Shown here: positions 1 to 5,987 of the stretch, in pieces | Layout of the letters: the number at the start of each line of letters is the position of its first letter | Position numbering within the stretch: position 1 is the stretch's first letter | Position numbers and translations under genes: made by a program | Source of the DNA: JBBTWV01 sp038062615 | GTDB lineage: Bacteria > Patescibacteriota > Gracilibacteria > UBA1369 > UM-FILTER-53-11 | Assembly (NCBI GenBank): GCA_038062615.1 | Contig: JBBTWV010000078.1 | Coordinates: 1-11,081 of the forward strand | DNA: 11,081 bases | Direction: 5' to 3' | Notes under the pieces: model-generated | Databases searched by the model: none | Seen by the model: the letters and a program-made list of their open reading frames with translations, nothing else | What the model was told of the DNA's origin: nothing

Positions 1-362
1 GTGCCGGCGAGGCGTTCCCCGATAACGAAAAAAGCTATGGGTAAAATAAAAAGATTGCTCATTTGCAGTAGGAGCGCGATCCGGCTTGGTTCTTCAAATT
101 CAACGGCACGGTAATAAAGAACAAAAGGAAGCATCCAGAGGATTCCCGCAACCATCATCCCAATTATATTTCCGGTGCTTGGTAAATTTTGCGGCCATGT
201 AAAAATGATAAGAATGATGATGAGCGGAAGCCGCGCCGCCGCCAAAAACCACATATTCGTAAAATTATCCAACACGTGGCGGCGGCGCACGGCCGTATCC
301 ACTACATTGCTAAACCCCCAAAGGAGAGGTGCCAGTGCCGCAAAGAAAAGCCAGGTGTTCAT
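1..362 (-). CDS. DMT superfamily / EamA-like transporter, C-terminal part outside the window
   Basis: The frame runs from an ATG at 362 to the left edge, giving 120 residues of an unfinished protein. Four hydrophobic segments lie at about residues 3-20, 38-56, 66-87 and 95-117. The last ends in FFVIGERLAG, matching the GE(R/K/P)L ending of an EamA half-domain, and the YYRAVEFEEPSRIALLLQ stretch before it is also typical. EamA proteins usually have ten helices in about 280-300 residues, so more than half the gene is missing here. The family moves small metabolites or amino acids across the inner membrane; the substrate cannot be told. No clear Shine-Dalgarno precedes the ATG. The frame stays open upstream but holds no ATG. 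The gene is divergent from the transglutaminase-like gene at 555. Confidence 0.8.
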   Translation of the reverse strand, partial: MNTWLFFAALAPLLWGFSNVVDTAVRRRHVLDNFTNMWFLAAARLPLIIILIIFTWPQNLPSTGNIIGMMVAGILWMLPFVLYYRAVEFEEPSRIALLLQMSNLFILPIAFFVIGERLAG

Positions 363-406
363 ACTTTTTATATTCTGCCCGGTTTCAAAAAAAGCTACAA
401 TGGGAG

Positions 407-539
407 GGATAGGGCTATTTTCCCTCAAACAGTGGAACGCAGCCCCCTTCCAGCCGCTACGCGGCTTTCAGGGGACGCTCGCCGCATGCGGCTCGCTCTG
501 CTTCCTCTATAAACTGTTTTCAGGAAAATAGCCCTATCC
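407..539. repeat. 133-bp inverted-repeat element (MITE-like or large intergenic hairpin)
   Basis: The left arm (407-433) and right arm (513-539) are inverted copies matching at 24 of 27 positions. The outer 17 bases, GGATAGGGCTATTTTCC, are perfect. The interior is richer in GC and holds a 6-bp hairpin AGCCGC-tac-GCGGCT (452-466) and a 12-nt perfect palindrome GCCGCATGCGGC (481-492). The whole could fold as a long stem with two branches. It occupies most of the 192-bp gap between two divergent genes. It has no coding capacity of its own and no transposase nearby that would clearly act on it. No clean target-site duplication is visible. It could be a non-autonomous mobile element or a structured regulatory region. 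Confidence 0.7.
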
Positions 540-554
540 TGGACGAAGAATTTT

Positions 555-1625
555 ATGAAATTATTGCAAATTCTGCAGACTATCTGGCTTTTTTTTACGC
601 CCTACGTGAACCCATTTGAAAGGCGCACTGAGAAATTTTTCCGCTGGGTGAGTTCACGGCGAACTCCGCAAGAAATACACGAAAAGTTGCTTGCATTGAT
701 GCAAGAAGACCTTCTTATTTTTAATATTTGGCTCGAAAAAAGATTTAAAAATTATCGGTCACTCAGCAAGCGCCGAAGAAGAGCCATGTATCGTAATGCT
801 CAAAAAATTGCGGAAGCATTTGAAGTATTTATGAAAGCACATAATGTCCGGGTAGCGGCGCTGCAACAAGTACTCTCCCCTCTTGGCCTTCGCAATGCCG
901 ATCTGCATTTAGACGAGATTCAATGCTTGGCTGCTCTTGCGGCTTATTTTGACCCTCGCACACGCTTCCACTATCAAGAGCAGTGTGCTTTCGGAAGGCT
1001 TTTGGTGGACCCAGAAAGCGAGCGAATGACGGGTGACTGCAATCAAATTGTTACCCTCTATGCTTGGCTTTTTTCCCGCCATTTTCCTCTCCACGATCTG
1101 CAAATCAAGCTCATCCCAGGACATGTATGTCTTCATTATCACGGCGTTGATATTGAAGCCACCAATGGCACTTTTCAGCATTATGAAAAATACGATTCCA
1201 TTTCGCCGATCACGGAACTGGTTTCTACAAACTTATTGGATTTGAATGACCCGAGTGAGCAAGCTGCCTCTATTGCCCCCGAGACTTTTGAAAAAGCCGC
1301 TCAGTTGGCCTATGCGATTTCCAGCAAACGCGAAGCCGTGGAGCATAATTTGCAGGTAGCCTATGAAAAACTCTGCCTTGCCGCGCTCAAACAGAAGAAT
1401 TTTACCCGTGCCATGTTTTATGCCGAGAAATCTCGCAATCCGGCTCTTAAAAAAGCCTGCTATAGCGAAGAGTTTAATATGCTGGCCAAAAAGGTGGCTC
1501 ATGTAGGCACTATTCGCGAAGCTCAATCATTTCAGCCGGTCTACAGGCGCATGCTGAATCTTGCCAAGAATTTAGGGGATCAAAAAAACGAGCATGCCAT
1601 CTTAGGTATTCTCAATAAGATGTAG
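555..1625 (+). CDS. transglutaminase-like (SirB1-like fold) protein, function unknown
   Basis: This is a 356-residue protein. The recognisable part is the middle: GDCNQIVTLYAWLF with Cys162, then KLIPGHVCLHYHGVDIEATNG with His190 and acidic residues Asp199 and Glu201. A Cys at the start of a helix, a PGH-type His strand and a following acidic residue are what the transglutaminase-like / papain-fold superfamily shows, including SirB1-type proteins. The N-terminal 120 residues are basic and helical, with a short hydrophobic stretch at 5-18 too weak to call a signal peptide. The C-terminal 120 residues look helical and TPR-like. The ATG at 555 follows a weak GGACGAAG about 10 nt upstream. Whether it is an active peptidase or crosslinker, or only a fold relative, cannot be decided. 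The gene itself is secure; the family call is moderate. Confidence 0.65.
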   Translation: MKLLQILQTIWLFFTPYVNPFERRTEKFFRWVSSRRTPQEIHEKLLALMQEDLLIFNIWLEKRFKNYRSLSKRRRRAMYRNAQKIAEAFEVFMKAHNVRVAALQQVLSPLGLRNADLHLDEIQCLAALAAYFDPRTRFHYQEQCAFGRLLVDPESERMTGDCNQIVTLYAWLFSRHFPLHDLQIKLIPGHVCLHYHGVDIEATNGTFQHYEKYDSISPITELVSTNLLDLNDPSEQAASIAPETFEKAAQLAYAISSKREAVEHNLQVAYEKLCLAALKQKNFTRAMFYAEKSRNPALKKACYSEEFNMLAKKVAHVGTIREAQSFQPVYRRMLNLAKNLGDQKNEHAILGILNKM

Positions 1626-1658
1626 GGGACAGAGTAGCTTCCTATGTGCTTCTTTTTA

Positions 1659-1667
1659 TGTTAGAAT
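1659..1667 (+). promoter_or_regulatory. candidate extended -10 promoter for the small membrane protein
   Basis: TGtTAGAAT is an extended -10 box (TG, one base, TAGAAT). The -35 position (1639-1644, TTCCTA) is a poor match. If used, transcription would start near 1674, downstream of the first in-frame ATG (1666), which supports the ATG at 1684 as the real start. Confidence 0.35.
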
Positions 1668-1683
1668 GGCAAGAAGTAAATAT

Positions 1684-1929
1684 ATGAAACCAAAACAAAA
1701 CTCCCTTCGGCGTGCCCTTTTTTATTCAGTGCTAGCCATTATTATTTCCATTTTTACCTTTTACCTGACTTGGACAAAGTATCAGGCGTACGAATTTGCG
1801 CTCAATAGTTTGGCTCAGACAAAGGTTGGTTTGAGAATTCGCGCCGGTACCACCACCGAAAGTCTTGTGAAAGCCCAAAAATCATCTTTTCAGGAATACC
1901 TCAAAAAGATCTTTGGGAAGAGTTTTTAG
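1684..1929 (+). CDS. small single-pass membrane protein, hypothetical
   Basis: An 81-residue protein if started at 1684; an in-frame ATG at 1666 would add MARSKY. I prefer 1684 because AAGAAG lies 7 nt upstream and a possible -10 box overlaps the earlier ATG. The N-terminus is basic (KPKQNSLRR). One hydrophobic helix follows (about residues 10-28, ALFYSVLAIIISIFTFYL), and then a polar, basic tail of about 50 residues. This predicts a cytosolic N-terminus and an external or periplasm-side tail, or a signal-anchor. I recognise no family. It lies 58 bp after the transglutaminase-like gene on the same strand and may share its transcript. Its stop overlaps the stop of the convergent gene at 1926. 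Confidence 0.65.
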   Translation: MKPKQNSLRRALFYSVLAIIISIFTFYLTWTKYQAYEFALNSLAQTKVGLRIRAGTTTESLVKAQKSSFQEYLKKIFGKSF

Positions 1930-2327
1930 TTGTTTTGCCCGGTGATGGTATGCTTCATGAAGTTATAAAACTGACGCAGCTGTTTTTGATTTACGCGGAG
2001 CTCATCCTCCAAGAGATCAAGGACTTCCGGTAGGTTTTCTTCTGCTCGCGAGACCCAAGAAAAAATACTGTCAGTGGTTACCCGTTCGTCTCTTGCTGTT
2101 TTGCGAAGCGGATTCCCCGTGGAAACTGAAAGAAGACACCTGAGTACCACTTTTGTAGGTGTTTTGAGGTTATAAAGGAAGCTTCCTACGTTTTCAGACC
2201 AACTCCTGCGGCATCCTTTGCAAAAAAATATGCTATTCATTTTGCTCTTATAGATAATGTTGCCCGCCCCTGTGCGCCGATAGTACGGGCATTTATTGTT
2301 CCTGCAGGAAGTGCGGATTTTATACAT
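1926..2327 (-). CDS. zinc-finger / helix-turn-helix protein related to the N-terminus of IS1-type transposases
   Basis: A 133-residue protein. Cys8, Cys13, Cys36 and Cys39 form a C-x4-C...C-x2-C zinc finger, with GAGNIIYKSK and FFCKGCRRSWSENVGSF resembling the IS1-like zinc-ribbon layout (C..CP...GNI...F.C..C...FS...GT). After LKTPTK comes a helix-turn-helix-like stretch (about residues 58-93), including TGNPLRKTARDERVTTDSIFSWV, as in the DNA-binding part of such transposases. The protein then ends in a short, charged helical tail with no DDE catalytic region. It is either the surviving N-terminal part of a transposase or a small DNA-binding protein derived from one. The frame is intact, which slightly favours a functional regulator. 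A palindrome lies directly upstream of its start. The start used is ATG at 2327. Confidence 0.72.
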   Translation of the reverse strand: MYKIRTSCRNNKCPYYRRTGAGNIIYKSKMNSIFFCKGCRRSWSENVGSFLYNLKTPTKVVLRCLLSVSTGNPLRKTARDERVTTDSIFSWVSRAEENLPEVLDLLEDELRVNQKQLRQFYNFMKHTITGQNN

Positions 2328-2334
2328 GATTTAT

Positions 2335-2363
2335 GAGTTATATCAATGTATTGACGTTAACTC
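2335..2363. promoter_or_regulatory. 29-bp near-palindrome upstream of the zinc-finger/HTH gene
   Basis: The arms GAGTTA (2335-2340) and TAACTC (2358-2363) enclose inner arms TCAAT and ATTGA separated by GT. The centre is 8 bp or more from the start codon of the minus-strand gene at 2327 and overlaps a possible -10 (TATAAC on the minus strand). It has the shape of an operator for a dimeric DNA-binding protein, and the encoded HTH protein is the obvious candidate. Confidence 0.5.
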
Positions 2364-2406
2364 TGTTTAATTCGTACGCTCGGAACTACACAATGAATTT
2401 TAGCTG

Positions 2407-2415
2407 TGATACAAT
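2407..2415 (+). promoter_or_regulatory. candidate extended -10 promoter for the WxL/DUF916 group
   Basis: TGaTACAAT is an extended -10 box with a 17-nt spacer to TACACA (2387-2392), which matches the -35 consensus at 4 of 6 positions. A second A/T box, TATAAT (2437-2442), lies only 3 nt before the ATG at 2446 and is less well placed for the small ORF. Transcription from here would cover the 42-codon ORF and the two envelope genes. Confidence 0.35.
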
Positions 2416-2445
2416 TACCTGATTTACAAATAACAATATAATAAA

Positions 2446-2574
2446 ATGAAAAATAGAATTGTACAGATAATTGCATTGCTGGCCCTCTGGGCATCTATCG
2501 CAGCGCTTGGTACAGCGCTTTATATGGATTACGTGTACAATTCTTCGAACTTAAAAGCTACAATAACTTACTAA
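2446..2574 (+). CDS. 42-residue membrane peptide, hypothetical small ORF
   Basis: ATG at 2446, TAA at 2572-2574. The product starts MKNRIVQ, has one hydrophobic helix (about residues 5-26, IVQIIALLALWASIAALGTAL), and then a short polar tail, YMDYVYNSSNLKATITY. The positive N-terminus followed by a helix is what a single-pass inner-membrane or uncleaved signal-anchor peptide looks like. It lies 19 bp upstream of the WxL-like gene on the same strand. There is no Shine-Dalgarno, which is also true of its neighbours. No family is recognised. The regular membrane-protein pattern in an otherwise A/T-rich gap argues for a real gene, but at this length chance cannot be excluded. Confidence 0.5.
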   Translation: MKNRIVQIIALLALWASIAALGTALYMDYVYNSSNLKATITY

Positions 2575-2593
2575 TATCATAATTCATCAAACT

Positions 2594-3211
2594 ATGACAA
2601 CACAAATCAAAAAACAAATTGGTACTCTCGCAAAAGTCATTACTTTGGTCTCTCTTTTTTCATTATTGGCGATGCCAACGGCGGAAGGAGCCGCCATAGT
2701 TTCTAAATCAAAGGTGAGGGTAAAACCTCAGGGGCTGAGCATTGGAGCCCCGGCGAGCGTGGACATGGGGGAAATTCCCGTGGATACCATGGAACAAACG
2801 GTTCAGGGAGTTATTAATAATATTGTGGTGACGGACCTTCGAGGTAATAAGGCACCGTTAGGCTGGTCGGCCACGCTTACGGCAACGGATTTTATAGAAG
2901 ACACGGATTATCAGCTGAAAATCCCAATGGGGAGAATGTCGCTTGATATTCCTTCTGCTGCTCAGCTGCCAGCGGGACAGTCTTACTTCCGCGTACTGGC
3001 CGGTGATGGTGCAGGGGTTACATTTTTCAACACTGGAAGAGCCTTTAGTGATGCTAATCGAGATGGAATTTCTGATCCCGTGAGTTTAATGAATGCTTTG
3101 GCCGGACGTGGAGTGGGAAAGTTCGACATTTCGCTTTTGCTTAAAGTAAATATCCCCCCTTTTAACCCGGCGGGAAGCTACACCTCAACTCTTACGGAAA
3201 CCGTATCCTAG
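2594..3211 (+). CDS. secreted WxL-domain-like surface protein
   Basis: A 205-residue exported protein. The signal peptide is clear: basic TTQIKKQ, then a hydrophobic core at about 12-27, and likely cleavage near AEGA-A at 30-34. The mature part has features of WxL domains: a beta-rich start with SIGAPASVDMGEIPV, then VVTDLRGNKAPLGWSATLTA (Trp91 in the WxL position), and an ending NPAGSYTSTLTETVS like the usual aGtYtstlt ending. WxL domains attach proteins non-covalently to the cell wall in Firmicutes. A DANRDGISD stretch (153-161) resembles a calcium-binding EF-hand/dockerin loop. The next gene encodes the DUF916 partner normally found beside WxL proteins. No Shine-Dalgarno is visible; CATAAT at 2578-2583 might serve as a -10 for a very short leader. 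Confidence 0.75.
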   Translation: MTTQIKKQIGTLAKVITLVSLFSLLAMPTAEGAAIVSKSKVRVKPQGLSIGAPASVDMGEIPVDTMEQTVQGVINNIVVTDLRGNKAPLGWSATLTATDFIEDTDYQLKIPMGRMSLDIPSAAQLPAGQSYFRVLAGDGAGVTFFNTGRAFSDANRDGISDPVSLMNALAGRGVGKFDISLLLKVNIPPFNPAGSYTSTLTETVS

Positions 3212-3224
3212 CACCATAAAATAT

Positions 3225-4364
3225 ATGAGTTTCTCCCAGTGTGCGCGATTCGCCATTCTTACGCTCGCCGCCTTTCTCTTTTTAGCTCCCAGCGCAAAGG
3301 CGATTGAATCCGGCGGCCTCATTTTTTTCCCAACTTTTGATTCCAGCGAAAATGAGTACTCTTCCGGATGGTTTTTATATGAGGCGAAACCAGGAGAAAC
3401 CGTCATTGATTTTGTAACACTAGGAAATACCGGAGACGATACTCTTTCTCTCACCGTATATCCTGTAGATGCTTTAACCACTGATGACGGAGCTTTTGCA
3501 TTAGCCAATAAATCTTCCAAGCAAACAGACGTTGGGTCATGGGTGCGCTTGGCTAAAAGTTCCATTCAAACGCCAAATCATTCATCCAACGAGCGTAGGT
3601 TGCTTGCCTTAGGAGATGAAGAATCAGCGTCGGTATTGGAGCGCCAGGAACTTTTGAAGCAGACTTTTGATTGGACTTCCAATGGAGAAAGTCTGGAAGT
3701 CGTTATTCCGCCGCGTGGCCGTACGATTATCCCTTTACTCACTTCTGTTCCGCATGGAACCGAAATTGGCGATCACGCCGGCGGCATTGTGGCCCAAGAT
3801 CAACAGCAGAGCAAAATGGGAGCTGTCTCCGTGGTGAAGCGAGTGGGCGTGCGCATGTACATCACCATTCCCGGGCAAAAACTTGAAAAGTTTGCGGTAG
3901 ATGAGATGATTCAAGACGAAGATAGCCTTGCGCTTATAGCTCAGGCAAAAATAACCAATCTGGGAAATGTTCGTTTGGAGCCGGAATTCTTTCTCAAGAG
4001 AAAGAATATTATTACGGGTGAAGAAGAAACTTTTGAGAGTGCTGTTTCTGGAGCTACCGTTTTCCCCGGGAAGACGATTATGCTTAGCGACAAGTGGCCA
4101 AAATCAGGATTTGGAATTTACCAGTATGAGGTTGGCGTAAAGGCTCGATCTTTCCGATTTATGTCCGTGCCAAATCCATTGCGCAGTTCTGCCAACAAAA
4201 ACGACCAGACGCCTGGGGCATCACATCTTCTGTATCATGGCTATTATGTTTCGGTAAATTTTGCGATTATTGCAGGACTGGTTCTGTTGACCATGGTTTT
4301 TTGGATCGCGGTACTTTTTATGCCAAGAATGAAGCCGGCAAAATTACACCGGAGACGCCATTAA
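3225..4364 (+). CDS. DUF916 / WxL-interacting-protein-like membrane-anchored surface protein
   Basis: A 379-residue protein with a signal peptide (cleavage near SAKA-IES, 23-26), a large extracytoplasmic part and a C-terminal helix (about 346-365) followed by a basic tail ending LHRRRH. The outer part follows the DUF916 pattern. It starts with a KPGETVIDFVTLGNTGDDTL strand pair and a VYPVDALTTDDGAF segment. Next come DVGSWVRL and VVIPPRGRTIIPLLTSVP, then EIGDHAGGIVAQ and RVGVRMYITIPGQ. A second Ig-like beta domain follows (about 225-320). In Firmicutes such proteins hold WxL proteins to peptidoglycan. The gene is 13 bp downstream of the WxL-like gene, so the two should be co-expressed and interact. 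Its stop overlaps by 4 bp that of the convergent Cys-rich gene A, and no clear terminator lies between. Confidence 0.8.
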   Translation: MSFSQCARFAILTLAAFLFLAPSAKAIESGGLIFFPTFDSSENEYSSGWFLYEAKPGETVIDFVTLGNTGDDTLSLTVYPVDALTTDDGAFALANKSSKQTDVGSWVRLAKSSIQTPNHSSNERRLLALGDEESASVLERQELLKQTFDWTSNGESLEVVIPPRGRTIIPLLTSVPHGTEIGDHAGGIVAQDQQQSKMGAVSVVKRVGVRMYITIPGQKLEKFAVDEMIQDEDSLALIAQAKITNLGNVRLEPEFFLKRKNIITGEEETFESAVSGATVFPGKTIMLSDKWPKSGFGIYQYEVGVKARSFRFMSVPNPLRSSANKNDQTPGASHLLYHGYYVSVNFAIIAGLVLLTMVFWIAVLFMPRMKPAKLHRRRH

Positions 4365-5977
4365 TAGACGGTCTCTAAATAACATCGTTCGCAGTAGACC
4401 GTTTCCGGCCTGTCGGGAGCATAACTCGTTAAAATCTCTTGGTGGCAGTTTGAGCATGCACGTTGCCAGAGTTTTGGCGGATTACGCCTCAGCATGCGCG
4501 GAATGTGCCGGCAAGAAGGGCAAAGTGATGGGATGGGAATACTCAGTTGGCGGTAAAATTTGAGTTCTTGAGGAATAATTTTAAAGCTTTTGCCGCAGGT
4601 GCAATGGAGAACTTCACTAGACTTTGATTCCTGGGTGGAAGTTTGTACATCTTCATCACGCCACCTATATCCGCGCGCTAAGGTTTCTTCTTTACTCAGC
4701 GGGTAAATGTCCATAGCGATGCTTTCGTTATAAGAAAAACCTCCAATGTTAATCGGGAAGAACTCTCCATACTCCCCTTCTTTTTTCATATGAGCAATCA
4801 AACGGCGTTTTAAATCTCGATACTCGCTTTCTGAATACTGCTTGTTGAGGATGCAAAACTTTTTGCGCTTCAAGCCAATGCATCCAAAGCAGTCGTTACT
4901 GCTAAAGCACTCGTAGCAGTACTCGCAGTCGCGTACATTACTATTACACATTACGCAAAATTTGAGGTTATAGCAGTTATCCCCGCATCCTGAACATTGG
5001 TACATGAGTTCGGACTGACTTCCCCATGAGTTGTAGTCCATGGAACTTTTTACGCCCAGTGTGAGTTTGGCGCAGTAACGGCAGTCTTCCAAATCTCGGC
5101 TTCCAAAACAGTAAAATGCGTTTTTAGAGTTGAACAAATGATCGCCAATGCTGTTCTGATTTTGTTCAGCAAAAACGGCTTTGTGGGGCTGAGGAATAAA
5201 GAACTCGCGGCATTGTTTGGCTAAGGATTCTGCTCCGTTGCGAGTATCCAGCTGGAAGGCTTGTTTGATTTTTTCATACTCCTCACGCGAATACTGCTTA
5301 TTAAAAACCATGTACTGCTTGTGCCGTTGGTTTATGCAGCCAATGCAATCAGCGCACGCGGTGCAGTTTTGCAAAAAATAACTATCTTTGCATTGTTCGC
5401 AATCAAGCGAATATCTCAGCGCATAACAATTGGTGCAGCCCACGCACTCATAACAAAGTTCGCACTCATAACACACAGAGCAGTCCACCATGTTGGTGCA
5501 TTTTTTTATAAGATTAGAGTAATAACAATCTTCACAGTAATCGCTTTCTGCCGTCATGTAGCAGTTTTTGAGGTACGCGACGCAGTTATTGAACTCACTG
5601 TTTTGAAGTGTGCCTTCGGTACAAAAAAGCGCCATGTGCGGGACTTTTTTCTTGAGCTCTAAAAACTGCTCAAAAAACGGACGATTAAAATCAACTACTT
5701 GCCCGTATGTGGTGGCATCCCAGCCGTCACCCCACCATGCAGATGGACTGTATACCGGAAAAGGCTGGTCTTGGTGGTACTGCGAAAGCGTTTTTTGGCC
5801 AGTAAGGCTGCAGGTCCTATAATAAAGGTGTTTGGCATTGCGCTCTAAAAAGCGCCTTACTAAGCGGCAATCAGGGCACTGGTTGGGTTCTGGTACTTCA
5901 AATTTTGCATAGAACTCAAGATCTTCGTCATAAATCGTAAATTCCTTATGGCATTGTTTGCAAACTTTTGAATGCAT
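4361..5977 (-). CDS. Cys-rich multi-zinc-ribbon repeat protein A, function unknown
   Basis: 538 residues with about 47 cysteines and no signal peptide or membrane segment, so cytosolic. I chose the ATG at 5977 because GAGAAGGA lies just upstream; a TTG at 6004 would overlap gene B. Order of parts: an N-terminal zinc-ribbon module (C6-x2-C9, C34-x2-C37, then WWGDGWD and DFNRPFFEQF, to about 112). Cys block 1 (139-219) is closed by NKQYSREEYE. Cys block 2 (about 290-377) is closed by FGCIGLKRKKFCILNKQY and GEYGEFFP (401-408). The C-terminal ribbon module has C459/C461, C486/C489, C508/C511 and C529/C532. Gene B ends 10 bp upstream, so it is third in an operon. Multiple metal sites are likely; no catalytic motif is seen. 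Confidence 0.88.
   Translation of the reverse strand: MHSKVCKQCHKEFTIYDEDLEFYAKFEVPEPNQCPDCRLVRRFLERNAKHLYYRTCSLTGQKTLSQYHQDQPFPVYSPSAWWGDGWDATTYGQVVDFNRPFFEQFLELKKKVPHMALFCTEGTLQNSEFNNCVAYLKNCYMTAESDYCEDCYYSNLIKKCTNMVDCSVCYECELCYECVGCTNCYALRYSLDCEQCKDSYFLQNCTACADCIGCINQRHKQYMVFNKQYSREEYEKIKQAFQLDTRNGAESLAKQCREFFIPQPHKAVFAEQNQNSIGDHLFNSKNAFYCFGSRDLEDCRYCAKLTLGVKSSMDYNSWGSQSELMYQCSGCGDNCYNLKFCVMCNSNVRDCEYCYECFSSNDCFGCIGLKRKKFCILNKQYSESEYRDLKRRLIAHMKKEGEYGEFFPINIGGFSYNESIAMDIYPLSKEETLARGYRWRDEDVQTSTQESKSSEVLHCTCGKSFKIIPQELKFYRQLSIPIPSLCPSCRHIPRMLRRNPPKLWQRACSNCHQEILTSYAPDRPETVYCERCYLETVY
5321..5563 (-). repeat. nine in-register nonapeptides with a three-residue Cys lattice (protein A, residues 139-219)
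   Basis: In protein A, seventeen cysteines lie at 139, 148, 151, 160, 166, 169, 172, 175, 178, 181, 184, 193, 196, 205, 208, 211 and 214. Every interval is 3, 6 or 9. The stretch divides into nine 9-residue units such as CEDCYYSNL, CYECVGCTN and CEQCKDSYF, with Cys at unit positions 1, 4 and sometimes 7. Aromatic residues often follow the Cys. The period suggests a compact repetitive fold with the cysteines on one face. Confidence 0.8.
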
Positions 5978-5987
5978 AAAATCCTTC

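Noticed and set aside
363..400. N-terminal extension of the DMT transporter upstream of its ATG
   Set aside because: The frame is open and reads plausibly (PIVAFFETGQNIKS), but the nearest start-like codon is a TTG inside the inverted-repeat element, and the ATG at 362 fits the usual EamA start directly before the first helix.
175..531. Plus-strand frames of 118 and 107 aa across the left region
   Set aside because: They lie antisense to the EamA-like gene and read through the inverted-repeat element; they have no recognisable protein features.
4368..4402. Inverted repeat ACGGTCT...AGACCGT at the junction of convergent genes as a bidirectional terminator
   Set aside because: The 21-nt loop is long, there is no T-run on either strand, and the arms lie in coding sequence of gene A.
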